In this document: in pieces, positions 1-8,857 of the stretch
Position numbering within the stretch: position 1 is the stretch's first letter
Layout: each line of letters opens with the position of its first letter
Source: Chryseobacterium phosphatilyticum
GTDB lineage: Bacteria > Bacteroidota > Bacteroidia > Flavobacteriales > Weeksellaceae
Length of the DNA: 64,000 bases
Direction: 5' to 3'
Assembly (NCBI RefSeq): GCF_002899825.2
Contig: NZ_PPED02000002.1
Coordinates: 565,631 to 629,630 of the forward strand
Notes under the pieces: generated by a model
What the model was told of the DNA's origin: nothing
The model's database searches: none
The model's input: only the letters and a program-made list of their open reading frames with translations
Translations under genes and position numbers: made by a program

Positions 1-461
1 CTTAAATTGATCCTTAATCTTTCTAAGGGTAACCCTTATAGTTTGTTTTGTATTGATTATTAGCTACTTGTGTTTTTAAAGAGAATTTATCCGAATCACG
101 ATATGACCAGAATATAATGGCATTTGAATTATAAATACACAAAACCGGGAATTATCAGAAGGTCTTTAATTGTTTCGGTTAACGGAATTTTTATTCAACA
201 GAGGAAAAATATTTTTCAGCAATATAAAAGTTGTGTTTCTTATGCCTGATTAAAGACTTCGGCTGATTTAAATTTAGGTCTGTTGTTGGTGAAAGATAAA
301 GGTATCTGGAATTTATCACTATTCAGATATAGATGTTTGATCAGCCAAAAGGCTGAGATGGAAAGGTCAGCATTGAAAATGATCCTTTAAAGGGATCTTT
401 AAATAGAATGTGTTACAGAATTATAGTATTTCTCTACAATCTGGACCATTGAGTATAGAAA
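1..461. other. Gene-free stretch at the left edge
   Basis: I see no convincing open reading frame, RNA gene or repeat here. The sequence is AT-rich and stop-rich in all frames. The only clear structure is the minus-strand terminator at its right end, which serves the LuxR-type gene. A gene entering from the left of the window cannot be excluded, but nothing here supports one. Confidence 0.5.
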
Positions 462-490
462 AAACCTTTCAATAGGGTACTGAAAGGTTT
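462..490 (-). terminator. Rho-independent terminator of the LuxR-type gene
   Basis: A perfect 10-bp stem (AAACCTTTCA at 462-471, TGAAAGGTTT at 481-490) with a 9-nt loop. On the minus strand it is followed by a run of T, just after the stop of the gene at 558-1454. Confidence 0.8.
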
Positions 491-557
491 ATTTATAAGA
501 TAAATTTTGAACGAATGATTTACCGTCAGGCCGATAATAGCAAATCATAAAGATAAG

Positions 558-1454
558 CTAAGCCGCTAGAATACCGGGAGATGACTTGCTCAGTTCCTCA
601 ATTTCTTTTTTGTTTCTAAGGCCTGTCTTTTTATAGATATTGCAAAGGTGCGAGGATAAGGTCTTCTCGGAAATATTGAGTTTTTGACTGATCTCTGCAT
701 ATTTCAGATGGGGCTCATTCAGTAAGAGGGAAAATACTTCGATTTCCCGTGTTGAAAGCTTATCAAGGCAAATACTATTTTTGATTTCCCTGTTTCTTTT
801 ATGATACAGAAAAAAATCAACAGAAAGGATAAAACATCCTAAACTGAAACAGGTATGTTCGATCAGTTGATTATCGCCGAATAATAAGATGGTTACCGGC
901 AGGGAAATAAGACCTATGAAACCTAGAATCCCGTTAATACAGTGTATTTTAAACAATTTGCTTGTATGGCCCTTATACTTCTTATACTGTTGCTGAGCAG
1001 AGGTAGCCAAAGCAAACAATAATACAATTAAAAAAAAGCTTAAAAACAGAGGACGAGAAACATCCAGTGACTGGAAGACGATATAGGGGAGAATGAATAA
1101 TACAATAAACATAAAAAGAGTGAAAATACCTATCGCTTCGAGAGAGATACCTTTAAAAAAAACCAAGTTATATTCGTTTTTCAGGTAGGCAAAATAATAA
1201 AAAGCAGCCGGAAGCCCAACGGTCCAGATGAATATATTCTGAGCCATGAGATTAAAACCAAAACCAGGATCCGGAAAAAGTCCTCCCACGATATTATAAA
1301 TCAAAACGAATAACAATAATCCCAAATGCTTTATATAATAGCTGCGGTCACATCTTTTTCTGGCAAGCCATATTCGAATAGAGACAATAGTAATAAGCAC
1401 AATACATATAAGAATATAGACCAATGTGCTGGGGTAAATTTCTGTATTAAACAT
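558..1454 (-). CDS. Membrane protein with C-terminal LuxR-type HTH
   Basis: 298 aa. About seven hydrophobic segments are visible (roughly residues 10-30, 43-62, 73-92, 105-127, 135-152, 172-193, 203-217), followed by a LuxR/GerE-type helix-turn-helix at about 232-290 (LSTREIEVFSLLL, then KYAEISQKLNISEKTLSSHL). It therefore looks like a membrane-anchored transcription regulator without a phosphoacceptor domain. The HTH half suggests DNA binding; the signal sensed by the membrane half is unknown. It is a single gene with its own terminator. Membrane LuxR-HTH proteins are common in flavobacteria. Family assignment is good; function is inferred. Confidence 0.8.
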   Translation of the reverse strand: MFNTEIYPSTLVYILICIVLITIVSIRIWLARKRCDRSYYIKHLGLLLFVLIYNIVGGLFPDPGFGFNLMAQNIFIWTVGLPAAFYYFAYLKNEYNLVFFKGISLEAIGIFTLFMFIVLFILPYIVFQSLDVSRPLFLSFFLIVLLFALATSAQQQYKKYKGHTSKLFKIHCINGILGFIGLISLPVTILLFGDNQLIEHTCFSLGCFILSVDFFLYHKRNREIKNSICLDKLSTREIEVFSLLLNEPHLKYAEISQKLNISEKTLSSHLCNIYKKTGLRNKKEIEELSKSSPGILAA

Positions 1455-2037
1455 GAGTGGGAATATAAAAGATCATCAGATACAACTGCTTTAGGAGTGA
1501 TGATGCATCCATTTTGTTTTTTGAGAATATGTGGGTAAGTTTTTCTGTAGCAGATGTTGATTTTAAAAAGAAAATCCTGTTTCCTTCTCTTTTTGAGATA
1601 CAGGTAATCCAACACGAAATAAGGGTATAGAGAGAAAACCTATACAATACATGAATAATTTTTTGAGGGCCTTGATGAGTGGCTTGTAACATTTTAATAA
1701 TGTGAATTTGTGCAGTCGTAAAGATAGAAAAATATTTACATATTTCACTATAATGGGTATTAAAATTAGTTAAAATACGTGAATAATAGGCTAAATGAAA
1801 TATGAGCCCGATCCATTTTGAGACAATAATTCATATCGGATAGTAAATCTAAAATTACCTTTTTAAGAGATGAGAACAATGTATAGGAGTCAAAGATTTT
1901 CTGTTACCAAACGAATCCTTTCATTTGGTTAAAATAATCAATTAAATATATGAGCATATTTGTAATTTCTATTCATCTCTGCATGTTTTAGGTAAAGATA
2001 TAATGAACCGTCTTATAAAAGTAATTATTAGAAAAAA
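1455..2037. other. Gene-free stretch with one inverted repeat
   Basis: Several short overlapping reading frames occur here, but none has a recognisable domain, coherent composition or start signal, so I call none. The notable element is an imperfect inverted repeat at 1906-1929 (ACCAAACGAA, loop TCCT, TTCATTTGGT; one mismatch). Its core GAATCCTTTC is shared with the terminator at 2038-2063. It has no T-run on either strand. Confidence 0.5.
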
Positions 2038-2063
2038 TGTCACACGAATCCTTTCGTGTGACA
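2038..2063 (-). terminator. Terminator of the DUF6134-like gene
   Basis: A perfect 11-bp stem (TGTCACACGAA / TTCGTGTGACA) with loop TCCT. On the minus strand it is followed by six T. It lies about 30 bp past the stop codon of the gene at 2092-2703. Confidence 0.85.
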
Positions 2064-2091
2064 GCAGGAGATGATGATAAATACTAATGGC

Positions 2092-2703
2092 TTAATTCGG
2101 CTTGGTAGTAAGAACAAATTTTAGGTTGGCAAAATCAGTATTAGCTTCAACTAAAGTACAAATTCCGCTGCTGTATGTGTATGTAGTACTATTCCCGTTT
2201 GGCAGATCGATTCTGTATTTTTTGGAATCAATTTTATGAACAGGAATCATTTTCTGGAATTTTTCCGAAAAAACAGATTTTACATTTCCGGGTTCATTAA
2301 AATACAGACTTGCTGTAGAACAGAAAATAGATTGTTTTAGAAAACCATTGGCTCCATCTTTATCCGAAAGATTGTAAAAACTCCCGTTCCAGATAGCAGT
2401 ATTGTTCACTTTAAGCTTCCCGTTCATTGTCCGGTAAAGTTTTGCTTGTTGTAGAACATTTTGTTTAAAAGTAACACCCATTTTGTCGTAAATTTCAATA
2501 CTATATAGGATTTTTACTTTAGCCCGCGATTCAAAAATATATTCAGTAATATCGTCTTTTAAAGAACGTTCCACGCGGATATTGCCAATCGTTTTATCAT
2601 CTTTTATAATAGAATAATTCAGGTATTCTTTGGTGCCTGGTTTTGCCACATCAGGTAGAAAATAACCAGACAACATTATTGAAAAAATCAGGAGTGCTTT
2701 CAT
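2092..2703 (-). CDS. Secreted DUF6134-like protein
   Basis: 203 aa with a short N-terminal hydrophobic signal (MKALLIFSIMLSGYFL), so probably exported. The rest is strand-rich: a beta region beginning KEYLNYSIIKDDKTIGNIRV and ending near LVEANTDFANLKFVLT. I recognise it only loosely as the DUF6134 type found in flavobacteria (a lipid-binding-like beta fold); no catalytic motif is visible. It is monocistronic, with its own terminator. Function unknown. A search against Pfam DUF6134 would settle the family. Confidence 0.6.
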   Translation of the reverse strand: MKALLIFSIMLSGYFLPDVAKPGTKEYLNYSIIKDDKTIGNIRVERSLKDDITEYIFESRAKVKILYSIEIYDKMGVTFKQNVLQQAKLYRTMNGKLKVNNTAIWNGSFYNLSDKDGANGFLKQSIFCSTASLYFNEPGNVKSVFSEKFQKMIPVHKIDSKKYRIDLPNGNSTTYTYSSGICTLVEANTDFANLKFVLTTKPN

Positions 2704-3101
2704 TGTATGTATTCTTTAAAATAATTAATAGCTTCTTTATAAGATTTTCTATTGATATACATTGAAGGTCAGAATGGATTTTGATAAGTGAAAAAAAACT
2801 TTTCTGCATTCATAATAGAAATATGTATTATGCAAAATTAAGTCTGGAAAAAATCTGGAATGTTCCACGGGATAAATGCGAACCTATTATGGTTTATTTA
2901 TTTAATATATTGAAAACGAATGTGTTGTATGTTTGGTTGCGTTCCAATTTATAATCCTGAACCGTTTTTTAGACGCTGAATATGTAAATGCTGATTTAAC
3001 AATGTTAAAATAAGGCTCAGAAGAGTACAAGATATTTTTCCTGTTCAGATTTATTTAACCTTAACTTTTGAATCTGGTTTATGAAAATTTACAAAACAAA
3101 A
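2704..3101. other. Gene-free stretch before the tRNA terminator
   Basis: About 400 bp, AT-rich, with no reading frame of note and no repeat. It must contain the promoter of the minus-strand DUF6134-like gene, but I cannot find a TAnnTTTG box at a sensible position. Confidence 0.4.
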
Positions 3102-3126
3102 AAACCACCCTTAAAAAGGATGGTTT
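3102..3126 (-). terminator. Terminator of tRNA-Gln
   Basis: A 9-bp stem with one mismatch (AAACCACCC at 3102-3110, GGATGGTTT at 3118-3126). On the minus strand it is followed by a T-run, starting 1 bp after the 3' end of the tRNA. Confidence 0.75.
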
Positions 3127-3127
3127 G

Positions 3128-3198
3128 TAGACCCACAGGGATTCGAACCCCGAATGACGGTACCAAAAACCGGAGTGTTACCGTTACACTATAGGTCT
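3128..3198 (-). tRNA. tRNA-Gln (TTG)
   Basis: 71 nt on the minus strand. The acceptor stem pairs AGACCTA with TGGGTCT, with discriminator A. The D arm is GTGT/ACAC. The anticodon loop TTTTGGT gives anticodon TTG, which reads CAA (glutamine). The T arm carries GGTTCGAATCC. The 3' CCA is not encoded. The outermost anticodon-stem pair (C-T) is not Watson-Crick. Confidence 0.92.
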
Positions 3199-3483
3199 GT
3201 TTCATTTTGGTTCTGCGAAATTATAGAAATTATTTGAAATATAAAAATCAAAATTACATATTAATGAACGCTATCGTCGTGATAGAGGCTTTAGTTGTTG
3301 ATATCCAAATATTTATTTTGTTGATTTTTTTTAAAAAAATTATTTTAAAGGGATGCATTGTATGTGCTTAATTACTTTCTGTTGTATATCCAAAATAAAA
3401 ATCAAAAATCCCCTCTTGAAAAGTAACTTTTCGGCCTCATTGTTCCAGCTTCCTGATTTTATATCCGTTAAAGAATAAAACCT
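3199..3483. other. Gene-free stretch between tRNA-Gln and der
   Basis: No open reading frame is supported. It should hold the divergent tRNA promoter; a box like TAATTTCG lies on the minus strand near 3217-3224, a poor match. Otherwise it is featureless AT-rich sequence leading to the der promoter. Confidence 0.4.
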
Positions 3484-3491
3484 TATCTTTG
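3484..3491 (+). promoter_or_regulatory. -7 box of der
   Basis: TATCTTTG matches the flavobacterial -7 consensus TAnnTTTG. Transcription from here gives a leader of about 75 nt that contains a hairpin at 3504-3518 (CTCCAA, loop AAG, TTGGAG), extended by GGG/CCC with a bulge. Confidence 0.6.
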
Positions 3492-3571
3492 CAAAAAATT
3501 GGGCTCCAAAAGTTGGAGTAACCCATTAATAACATATCCTGAGCACAGCAAAGGATTATTAAACATTTTTT

Positions 3572-4882
3572 ATGTCAAATATTGTCGCAATCGTTGGACG
3601 TCCCAACGTAGGAAAATCCACGCTTTTTAACCGTTTATTAGAAAGAAGAGAAGCTATTGTAGATTCTACAGCTGGTGTAACCAGAGACCGTCACTACGGA
3701 AAATCTGACTGGAATGGAGTAGATTTTACGGTAATTGATACCGGAGGTTATGATGTAGGTACTGATGATATCTTCGAAGAAGAGATTCGTAAGCAGGTAC
3801 AGCTGGCAGTAGATGAAGCAACTTCTATTATCTTTATGATGAATGTGGAAGAAGGGCTTACTGATACGGACTATGAGATCTACAGATTATTAAGAAGATC
3901 CAACAAACCTATTTATATTGTTATTAACAAAGTAGACTCTTCTAAAGAAGAACTTCCTGCAACAGAGTTTTATCAGTTAGGAATCGATAAATATTACACA
4001 CTTTCTTCTGCAACAGGTTCGGGAACAGGCGATTTGCTGGATGATATCGTTAAAGATTTCCCCACTACAGAATATAAAGATCCCTTCGAAGGATTACCAA
4101 AAATTACCATTGCAGGTCGTCCCAACGTAGGAAAATCCACGATGACTAATGCTTTATTGGATGTGGAAAGAAATATCGTAACAGATATTGCAGGAACTAC
4201 CAGAGACAGTATTCAGACGCTATATAACAAATTCGGGCATGAGTTTGTTTTGGTAGATACAGCGGGGATGAGAAGAAAATCTAAGGTAAATGAAGACCTT
4301 GAATTCTATTCTGTAATGAGATCAATCCGTTCTATCGAGTATTCTGACGTAGTCATCATCATGGTAGATGCTACACAAGGATGGGAGTCTCAGGATATGA
4401 ATATTTTCGGGCTTGCACAGAAAAACAGAAAAGGAATTGTGATTCTTGTGAATAAATGGGATTTGATCGAAGATAAGCAGACCAATACCATGCGTGACTT
4501 TGAACAATCAATTAAAGATAAGATTGGTCAGTTCCATGATGTTCCTATTCTGTTCGTTTCAGCGTTAACAAAACAAAGAATCCTGAAAGCGGTAGAAGTA
4601 GCAATGGAAGTATATGACGACCGTAAGAAGAAAATTAAAACTTCAAAACTGAATGAAGTAATGCTTCCGATCTTTGAACAAACACCTCCGCCGGCTAATA
4701 AAGGAAAATATATCAAAATTAAATACTGTGTTCAGCTTCCTACGCCGTCACCACAGTTTGTATTTTTCTGTAACCTGCCACAATATGTGAAAGAACCATA
4801 TAAGAGATTTACTGAAAATCAGTTGAGAAAACAATTCGGATTTACCGGAGTTCCTATCGAAGTGTATTTCAGACAAAAATAA
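3572..4882 (+). CDS. der: Ribosome biogenesis GTPase Der
   Basis: 436 aa, the usual length. Two tandem GTPase domains each have a GRPNVGKST P-loop (residues 8-16 and about 182-190), DTGG and DTAG switch motifs, and NKVD and NKWD guanine-specificity motifs. A C-terminal KH-like domain starts near residue 350. Der acts in assembly of the 50S ribosomal subunit and is essential in most bacteria. It is monocistronic, with its own promoter and a strong terminator. Confidence 0.98.
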   Translation: MSNIVAIVGRPNVGKSTLFNRLLERREAIVDSTAGVTRDRHYGKSDWNGVDFTVIDTGGYDVGTDDIFEEEIRKQVQLAVDEATSIIFMMNVEEGLTDTDYEIYRLLRRSNKPIYIVINKVDSSKEELPATEFYQLGIDKYYTLSSATGSGTGDLLDDIVKDFPTTEYKDPFEGLPKITIAGRPNVGKSTMTNALLDVERNIVTDIAGTTRDSIQTLYNKFGHEFVLVDTAGMRRKSKVNEDLEFYSVMRSIRSIEYSDVVIIMVDATQGWESQDMNIFGLAQKNRKGIVILVNKWDLIEDKQTNTMRDFEQSIKDKIGQFHDVPILFVSALTKQRILKAVEVAMEVYDDRKKKIKTSKLNEVMLPIFEQTPPPANKGKYIKIKYCVQLPTPSPQFVFFCNLPQYVKEPYKRFTENQLRKQFGFTGVPIEVYFRQK

Positions 4883-4896
4883 TAGACCTTTTTAAT

Positions 4897-4932
4897 AAAA
4901 TCTGGCGAGGTGATTCCCTTGCCAGATTTTTT
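4897..4932 (+). terminator. Terminator of der
   Basis: A long stem (AAAATCTGGC at 4897-4906 with GCCAGATTTT at 4921-4930, extended inward by GAGG/CCTT-type pairs) that runs into six T. Confidence 0.85.
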
Positions 4933-4984
4933 ATATATACACCTATACGTATTGATGTTAACCTGCAAATTCGTTTTTTAGTTG

Positions 4985-4992
4985 TAATTTTG
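4985..4992 (+). promoter_or_regulatory. -7 box of upp
   Basis: TAATTTTG fits TAnnTTTG and lies 44 nt before the upp start. No clear -33 TTG at the usual spacing. Confidence 0.5.
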
Positions 4993-5036
4993 CAGTAATT
5001 AATGTCGACTAACTGTAATTAAAATTTAAGATCTTC

Positions 5037-5687
5037 ATGCTTACTATATTATCAGAAAATTTTTCTCTTGTAAATGAATGGATTAATGAACTTCGAAACG
5101 TTGAAGTTCAACATGACCGAATGAGATTCAGGAGAAATATGGAAAGAATCGGAGAAATCGCAGCTTTTGAAATAAGCAAAGGATTGGAACAAAGAGAGGT
5201 TGAAATTCAAACCCCTTTAGATACTATAAAAAGCAGAGAAATTGCGGTGCAGCCGGTTATTACCACTATTTTAAGAGCCGGAGTTCCATTGTTTGAGGGA
5301 ATCCTTAATTATCTGGACAGAGCAGATTGTGGTTTCGTTGCTGCCTATAGAAAGCATGATGCCAATGATTATTTTTCGATAAAACAGGATTACCTGACTT
5401 GTCCAAACATTGAAGGCAGACCATTGATTGTGGCAGACCCTATGTTGGCAACCGGAGCATCTTTAATTGAAGCGATCAAAGACTTGCTGACCAACGGAAA
5501 TCCTACTCAACTTCATATCGTAGCAGCCATTGCTTCAAGACAAGGTGTTGAAACGATTCAAAATGCATATCCTGATGCTCACATCTGGGTAGGGGCTATT
5601 GACGAACATTTGACCTCGAAAGGGTATATTACACCGGGTCTGGGAGATGCAGGTGATTTAAGCTACGGAGAAAAGCTTCAGCGATAA
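5037..5687 (+). CDS. upp: Uracil phosphoribosyltransferase
   Basis: 216 aa. It converts uracil and PRPP to UMP in pyrimidine salvage. The PRPP loop is visible at about 130-146 (LIVADPMLATGASLIEA) and the C-terminal uracil-binding stretch ITPGLGDAGD is present near 199-208. The start ATG is the first in frame. It converges on the hydrolase gene, whose stop lies 1 bp from the upp stop. A small hairpin at 5694-5712 inside the hydrolase end may terminate upp. Confidence 0.95.
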   Translation: MLTILSENFSLVNEWINELRNVEVQHDRMRFRRNMERIGEIAAFEISKGLEQREVEIQTPLDTIKSREIAVQPVITTILRAGVPLFEGILNYLDRADCGFVAAYRKHDANDYFSIKQDYLTCPNIEGRPLIVADPMLATGASLIEAIKDLLTNGNPTQLHIVAAIASRQGVETIQNAYPDAHIWVGAIDEHLTSKGYITPGLGDAGDLSYGEKLQR

Positions 5688-5688
5688 T

Positions 5689-6375
5689 CTAAGAAAGATT
5701 CCAGAAATCTTTTATTAAGCTTACTAATAAATCAGGTCGTACTTTATCTATAGGATGTTTTGTATCCGGAAGTACGGCCAGTTTTGCATTAGGAAGACTT
5801 CGGTACACCTTTTGGCTCTCTTCAATGGTTACCATATTATCTTGATCACCCACCATAATCTGGACAGGAGTAGCAATGGTAGCAAGGTTGTTTTCCAATG
5901 GTGGATTTTTACCTAAATTAACCATTAAATCTGCGATCGCAGGAAGCAGTTGTTTCCATTTTGAACCATGTTGGGCTTCTAAAAGCTTTGCATATTGCGG
6001 AACTTTTTCAAGAATTACATCCGGATTAAGCATTTTACTTTCCTTTAAGGCTTGCTCCTCAGTCCATTCAAATTTCGTTCCCAGGGTAACGATAGAATGT
6101 ACGTTTTCAGGATTTTTCATTGCATAACAAAGAGCTGCATATCCTCCCATGCTATGTCCTAAAATATGAACATCCGTTAAGCTGTTTTCTTTACAATAAT
6201 CCGATACTTCCTGAGTATATTTTTCTATACTGATTCCGTCAGCAGGAAGATCAGTAGTTCCATGACCTGAAAATAAAGGAGTATGAATCGTAAAATACTG
6301 AGATAAGGCTTTCACATAAGGATTGAATAGGTCACTGTGACCGAGTGCTCCATGCAATAAAATCAAATTTAACAT
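5689..6375 (-). CDS. Alpha/beta hydrolase
   Basis: 228 aa when started at MLNLILLHGALG; the open frame extends 21 codons upstream, but the conserved fold begins here. The oxyanion motif LHGALG lies at residues 7-12, the nucleophile elbow GHSMGG has Ser75, a likely acid is in VGDQDN, and the catalytic His is in DTKHP. Substrate unknown; lipase, esterase or C-C hydrolase activity are all possible. No signal peptide, so cytosolic. It converges on upp. Confidence 0.85.
   Translation of the reverse strand: MLNLILLHGALGHSDLFNPYVKALSQYFTIHTPLFSGHGTTDLPADGISIEKYTQEVSDYCKENSLTDVHILGHSMGGYAALCYAMKNPENVHSIVTLGTKFEWTEEQALKESKMLNPDVILEKVPQYAKLLEAQHGSKWKQLLPAIADLMVNLGKNPPLENNLATIATPVQIMVGDQDNMVTIEESQKVYRSLPNAKLAVLPDTKHPIDKVRPDLLVSLIKDFWNLS
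5694..5712. terminator. Possible shared terminator between upp and the hydrolase gene
   Basis: AAAGATT (5694-5700) pairs with AATCTTT (5706-5712) in the 1-bp overlap zone of two convergent genes. The stem is short and the T-run weak, so this is tentative. Confidence 0.35.
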
Positions 6376-6481
6376 TGAGATGTAGTTTTCCTGAAAATTA
6401 AGAAAAAGAACTGAAAGAAGAAAGCTGTTTGAAAGCAAAGGGAGAGGTAATTTGAATTTTCAATTTTCCATTTTTCAATGT

Positions 6482-7135
6482 TTAAACATCCATTGCCATG
6501 ACAAGTACGCTTACTTTATTATCACCCGCATTCAAAATTTCCCAGGCAATAGAAGAAACGGTGTTTCCGGTGGTGAAAACATCATCAATCAGCAAGATAT
6601 GTTTCCCTGTAATGGTTTGGGTTAAAGAAAATGGGTTAATAGCTGCCAGTCTATGTCTTTTATCTTTCAGGGCTTGTGCTTTTGAATAATGATTTCTTTT
6701 AACGAGCTCGTGGTTAAATGGGATTCTATAAAACTCCGATAATTTTTCTGTAAATAGATGGAGTTGATTATATCCTCTTTCTCTTAATTTTTTGGGGTGA
6801 AGAGGAACACTTACGAAAACATCTGGTTTCTGATTTTTGAAATCCAGCCTTTCTATAGTCCATTCTGCAAGAACCTTTCCGACCTTTTCTCTGCCTTTGT
6901 ATTTGAGTTCATGAATGATTTTACGGCTCAGATTTTCTTTTTCAAATTGTATTAAAGCATAGGTGTGACTAACAGGAAAGAGTAATTTACATTTTTCACT
7001 GATCGGATTATTTTCGAAATAGTCGTAGTGTGTAAAATGAATCCGGTTAAAGCATAAAGCACAAACCAGTACTTCCGGATCAATAATCCGGTTGCAATGA
7101 ATGCAACGGTTAGGAAAAAATAAGTCAAGTATCAT
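6482..7135 (-). CDS. ComF family phosphoribosyltransferase-like protein
   Basis: 217 aa. An N-terminal zinc-finger-like CIHC...CALC (residues 11-33) and a C-terminal PRPP-loop signature HILLIDDVFTTGNT near 178-191 are the marks of the ComF family. The RERGYNQ box typical of the family lies in the middle. ComF proteins act in DNA uptake or processing in competent bacteria; the exact reaction is unsettled. It is followed on the same strand by the hydrolase, with a gap of about 100 bp of AT-rich filler. Confidence 0.88.
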   Translation of the reverse strand: MILDLFFPNRCIHCNRIIDPEVLVCALCFNRIHFTHYDYFENNPISEKCKLLFPVSHTYALIQFEKENLSRKIIHELKYKGREKVGKVLAEWTIERLDFKNQKPDVFVSVPLHPKKLRERGYNQLHLFTEKLSEFYRIPFNHELVKRNHYSKAQALKDKRHRLAAINPFSLTQTITGKHILLIDDVFTTGNTVSSIAWEILNAGDNKVSVLVMAMDV

Positions 7136-7252
7136 TGTGTGTTTTTAATAAAGATATGAAATAGATTTTAATTGCTGATTCAAAATCTCTCAAACCCTGT
7201 CACATTCATACTCTGCAATACTCAAAACTTATGACGTTCCCATTCTGAAAGT

Positions 7253-8731
7253 TTATTTCTCAAATTCCTTCTTTATTTTCTCAATAGAATTTTTCATGCT
7301 GAGATTGAAGTGTTCTTTTTCCAGTCGTACAGGTGGCGCTTGCCTTACTTCACAGTCCGCGATACTACAGGATTCACAGGTTACTCCTACATTAATGGTT
7401 TGTAAAGAAGGGGATTTGACAAAGTTAATTTTCTTAATTGTTTGTGAATTTAAAAGAATACCCAGACAATAGCTCCTGTTGCTTCCGTCAGAGAAAGGGT
7501 TTTTTTGGGATGTGGAAATGACCAGATAACTTACCCCCTGATCTTTATAATGAGAAATCTGGGCATCTGTAAGGGTTTCATTCTCTTTTAAATCATCAAG
7601 ATTTTTTACCGCAATCCATCTTCGGCAGTAATGCTCATTGGTAGCGTTAGCGTGTGGTGCCTGTTGGTGATTAAGGTGTAACTCTTTTAAAATTTGGATT
7701 TTATCCGATCCTTTCTTTTTCACAAGGCATAAATAGAATAAATCTTTAATTCCCATTTCAGCCGAAAGGATATTTGTAAGCCGGTAATAAAAAGTTTCAG
7801 GAGAACGGGTGAAATTGTTGATCAACTTTCCAAAATTGTTGGGTTCCCATTGATTTTGTCGAAAAAACTCGTACGTTTCTTCGATGGCAATATCTTTGGA
7901 AATTAATAAAGCACCTGCAAAATAAGAAGCATAAAAATTATTGAGAATCTCTTCAAAACTTCCGAAATCAAGCCACGAATACGTATTAGGTCGTGTTTTT
8001 AGTTCAAGAACATTGAAGCCGATCTCTTTTGCTAAAATGAAGGTTTTCTGATCTTTTTCAAGCTTTTTATTCAGAAGCAGTAACTTTTGTTCTGGAATAA
8101 ACAAAGAACGAAGGTTATCTAAAGTTCCATATGTTTCGAAATCTTCCGATTGAATCGTATAATTGAATTTCTCCAAAAGAATTTTTTCCAGAATATCAGA
8201 TTTTAGATCTTTATTGATTTCCAATTGATTCTCTTCTGCAAACAGACTTACTTTTTCCTCGATTTCCGGGAAATAATTGTCATATAACTCCTGAAATGAT
8301 CTTAACACGGCAAAATAAAACCTTTCTTTTCCAAGATTATAATTCTGAGAAATCTCAATCAGAGCATTAATAAAGGCGGTCACCTTTTTAGGAGCATCGC
8401 TGATAATACTGATAAGGTTATTTTTATTAATCCCGAATAATTCCAGAGGAACTTCTTTAAAGAAATCAGATTGTAAAATCTCATTAAATGGAGACAAACT
8501 TTTATCGAGTTTTGTAGATACCAGATCGTCAAAAGTGCAGTTCAGTGCTTCCGAAAGCTGAATGATCTTGTCATGTTTCGGATATTTTTTTCCGTTTTCA
8601 ATCTCATTAAGGTAAGATTTTGATAATCCGGTTTTTACAGAAAGGTCTTGCAGGGACCAGTTTTTCTTTTGCCGCTGCTGTTTCAGTTTTAGCCCGAAAA
8701 CCGTTTTGATAAAGTCGCTGTCTGAATTCAT
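7253..8731 (-). CDS. RamB/ScfR-type regulator (HTH, degenerate IrrE domain, C-terminal Cys/CRRW region)
   Basis: 492 aa. Residues about 12-67 form an XRE HTH (WSLQDLSVKTGLSKSYLNEI). The middle resembles an ImmA/IrrE domain, but the metal motif is lost: where HExxH is expected there is LAKEIGF. The C-terminal region has CRRW and CESCSIADCEVRQAPP, typical of short-chain fatty acyl-CoA regulators such as corynebacterial RamB, known to control isocitrate lyase and malate synthase genes. Its position divergent from aceB/aceA fits exactly that role, with an acyl-CoA or related metabolite as probable ligand (inference). A TATATTTG box ends 4 nt before the ATG, so the mRNA may be leaderless. Confidence 0.85.
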   Translation of the reverse strand: MNSDSDFIKTVFGLKLKQQRQKKNWSLQDLSVKTGLSKSYLNEIENGKKYPKHDKIIQLSEALNCTFDDLVSTKLDKSLSPFNEILQSDFFKEVPLELFGINKNNLISIISDAPKKVTAFINALIEISQNYNLGKERFYFAVLRSFQELYDNYFPEIEEKVSLFAEENQLEINKDLKSDILEKILLEKFNYTIQSEDFETYGTLDNLRSLFIPEQKLLLLNKKLEKDQKTFILAKEIGFNVLELKTRPNTYSWLDFGSFEEILNNFYASYFAGALLISKDIAIEETYEFFRQNQWEPNNFGKLINNFTRSPETFYYRLTNILSAEMGIKDLFYLCLVKKKGSDKIQILKELHLNHQQAPHANATNEHYCRRWIAVKNLDDLKENETLTDAQISHYKDQGVSYLVISTSQKNPFSDGSNRSYCLGILLNSQTIKKINFVKSPSLQTINVGVTCESCSIADCEVRQAPPVRLEKEHFNLSMKNSIEKIKKEFEK

Positions 8732-8735
8732 GAGT

Positions 8736-8743
8736 CAAATATA
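8736..8743 (-). promoter_or_regulatory. -7 box of the RamB/ScfR-type regulator
   Basis: TATATTTG on the minus strand, only 4 nt from the ATG at 8731. Palindrome 8753-8768 lies 10 bp upstream, a position suited to autoregulation. Confidence 0.55.
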
Positions 8744-8752
8744 AATATTTAG

Positions 8753-8768
8753 ATGCGATTATTCGCAT
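8753..8768. promoter_or_regulatory. Palindrome 1, candidate operator (GCGA-N4-TCGC)
   Basis: ATGCGA-TTAT-TCGCAT, a perfect 6-bp inverted repeat around 4 bp. It shares the frame GCGA-N4-TCGC with palindrome 2, 35 bp away centre to centre. Probable binding site of the adjacent regulator (inference). Confidence 0.65.
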
Positions 8769-8788
8769 AATAATTTTTAAATAAATTT

Positions 8789-8802
8789 AGCGAACGTTCG
8801 CT
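8789..8802. promoter_or_regulatory. Palindrome 2, candidate operator (GCGA-N4-TCGC)
   Basis: AGCGAACGTTCGCT, a perfect 14-bp palindrome, directly downstream of the TAAATTTA sequence at 8782-8789 that could be the -7 region of aceB. A protein bound here would overlap the aceB start of transcription. Confidence 0.7.
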
Positions 8803-8857
8803 ATTTGTGAAAATTTTTGTTTATGTTTGTAACACAGAATCTCAAAATCAATATGTT

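Noticed and set aside
1326..1748. Several short overlapping frames beside and over the start of the LuxR-type gene
   Set aside because: They overlap one another and the real gene, with no motif or sensible start.
1906..1929. Imperfect hairpin as terminator
   Set aside because: No T-run on either strand and no gene ends next to it; kept only as an inverted repeat.
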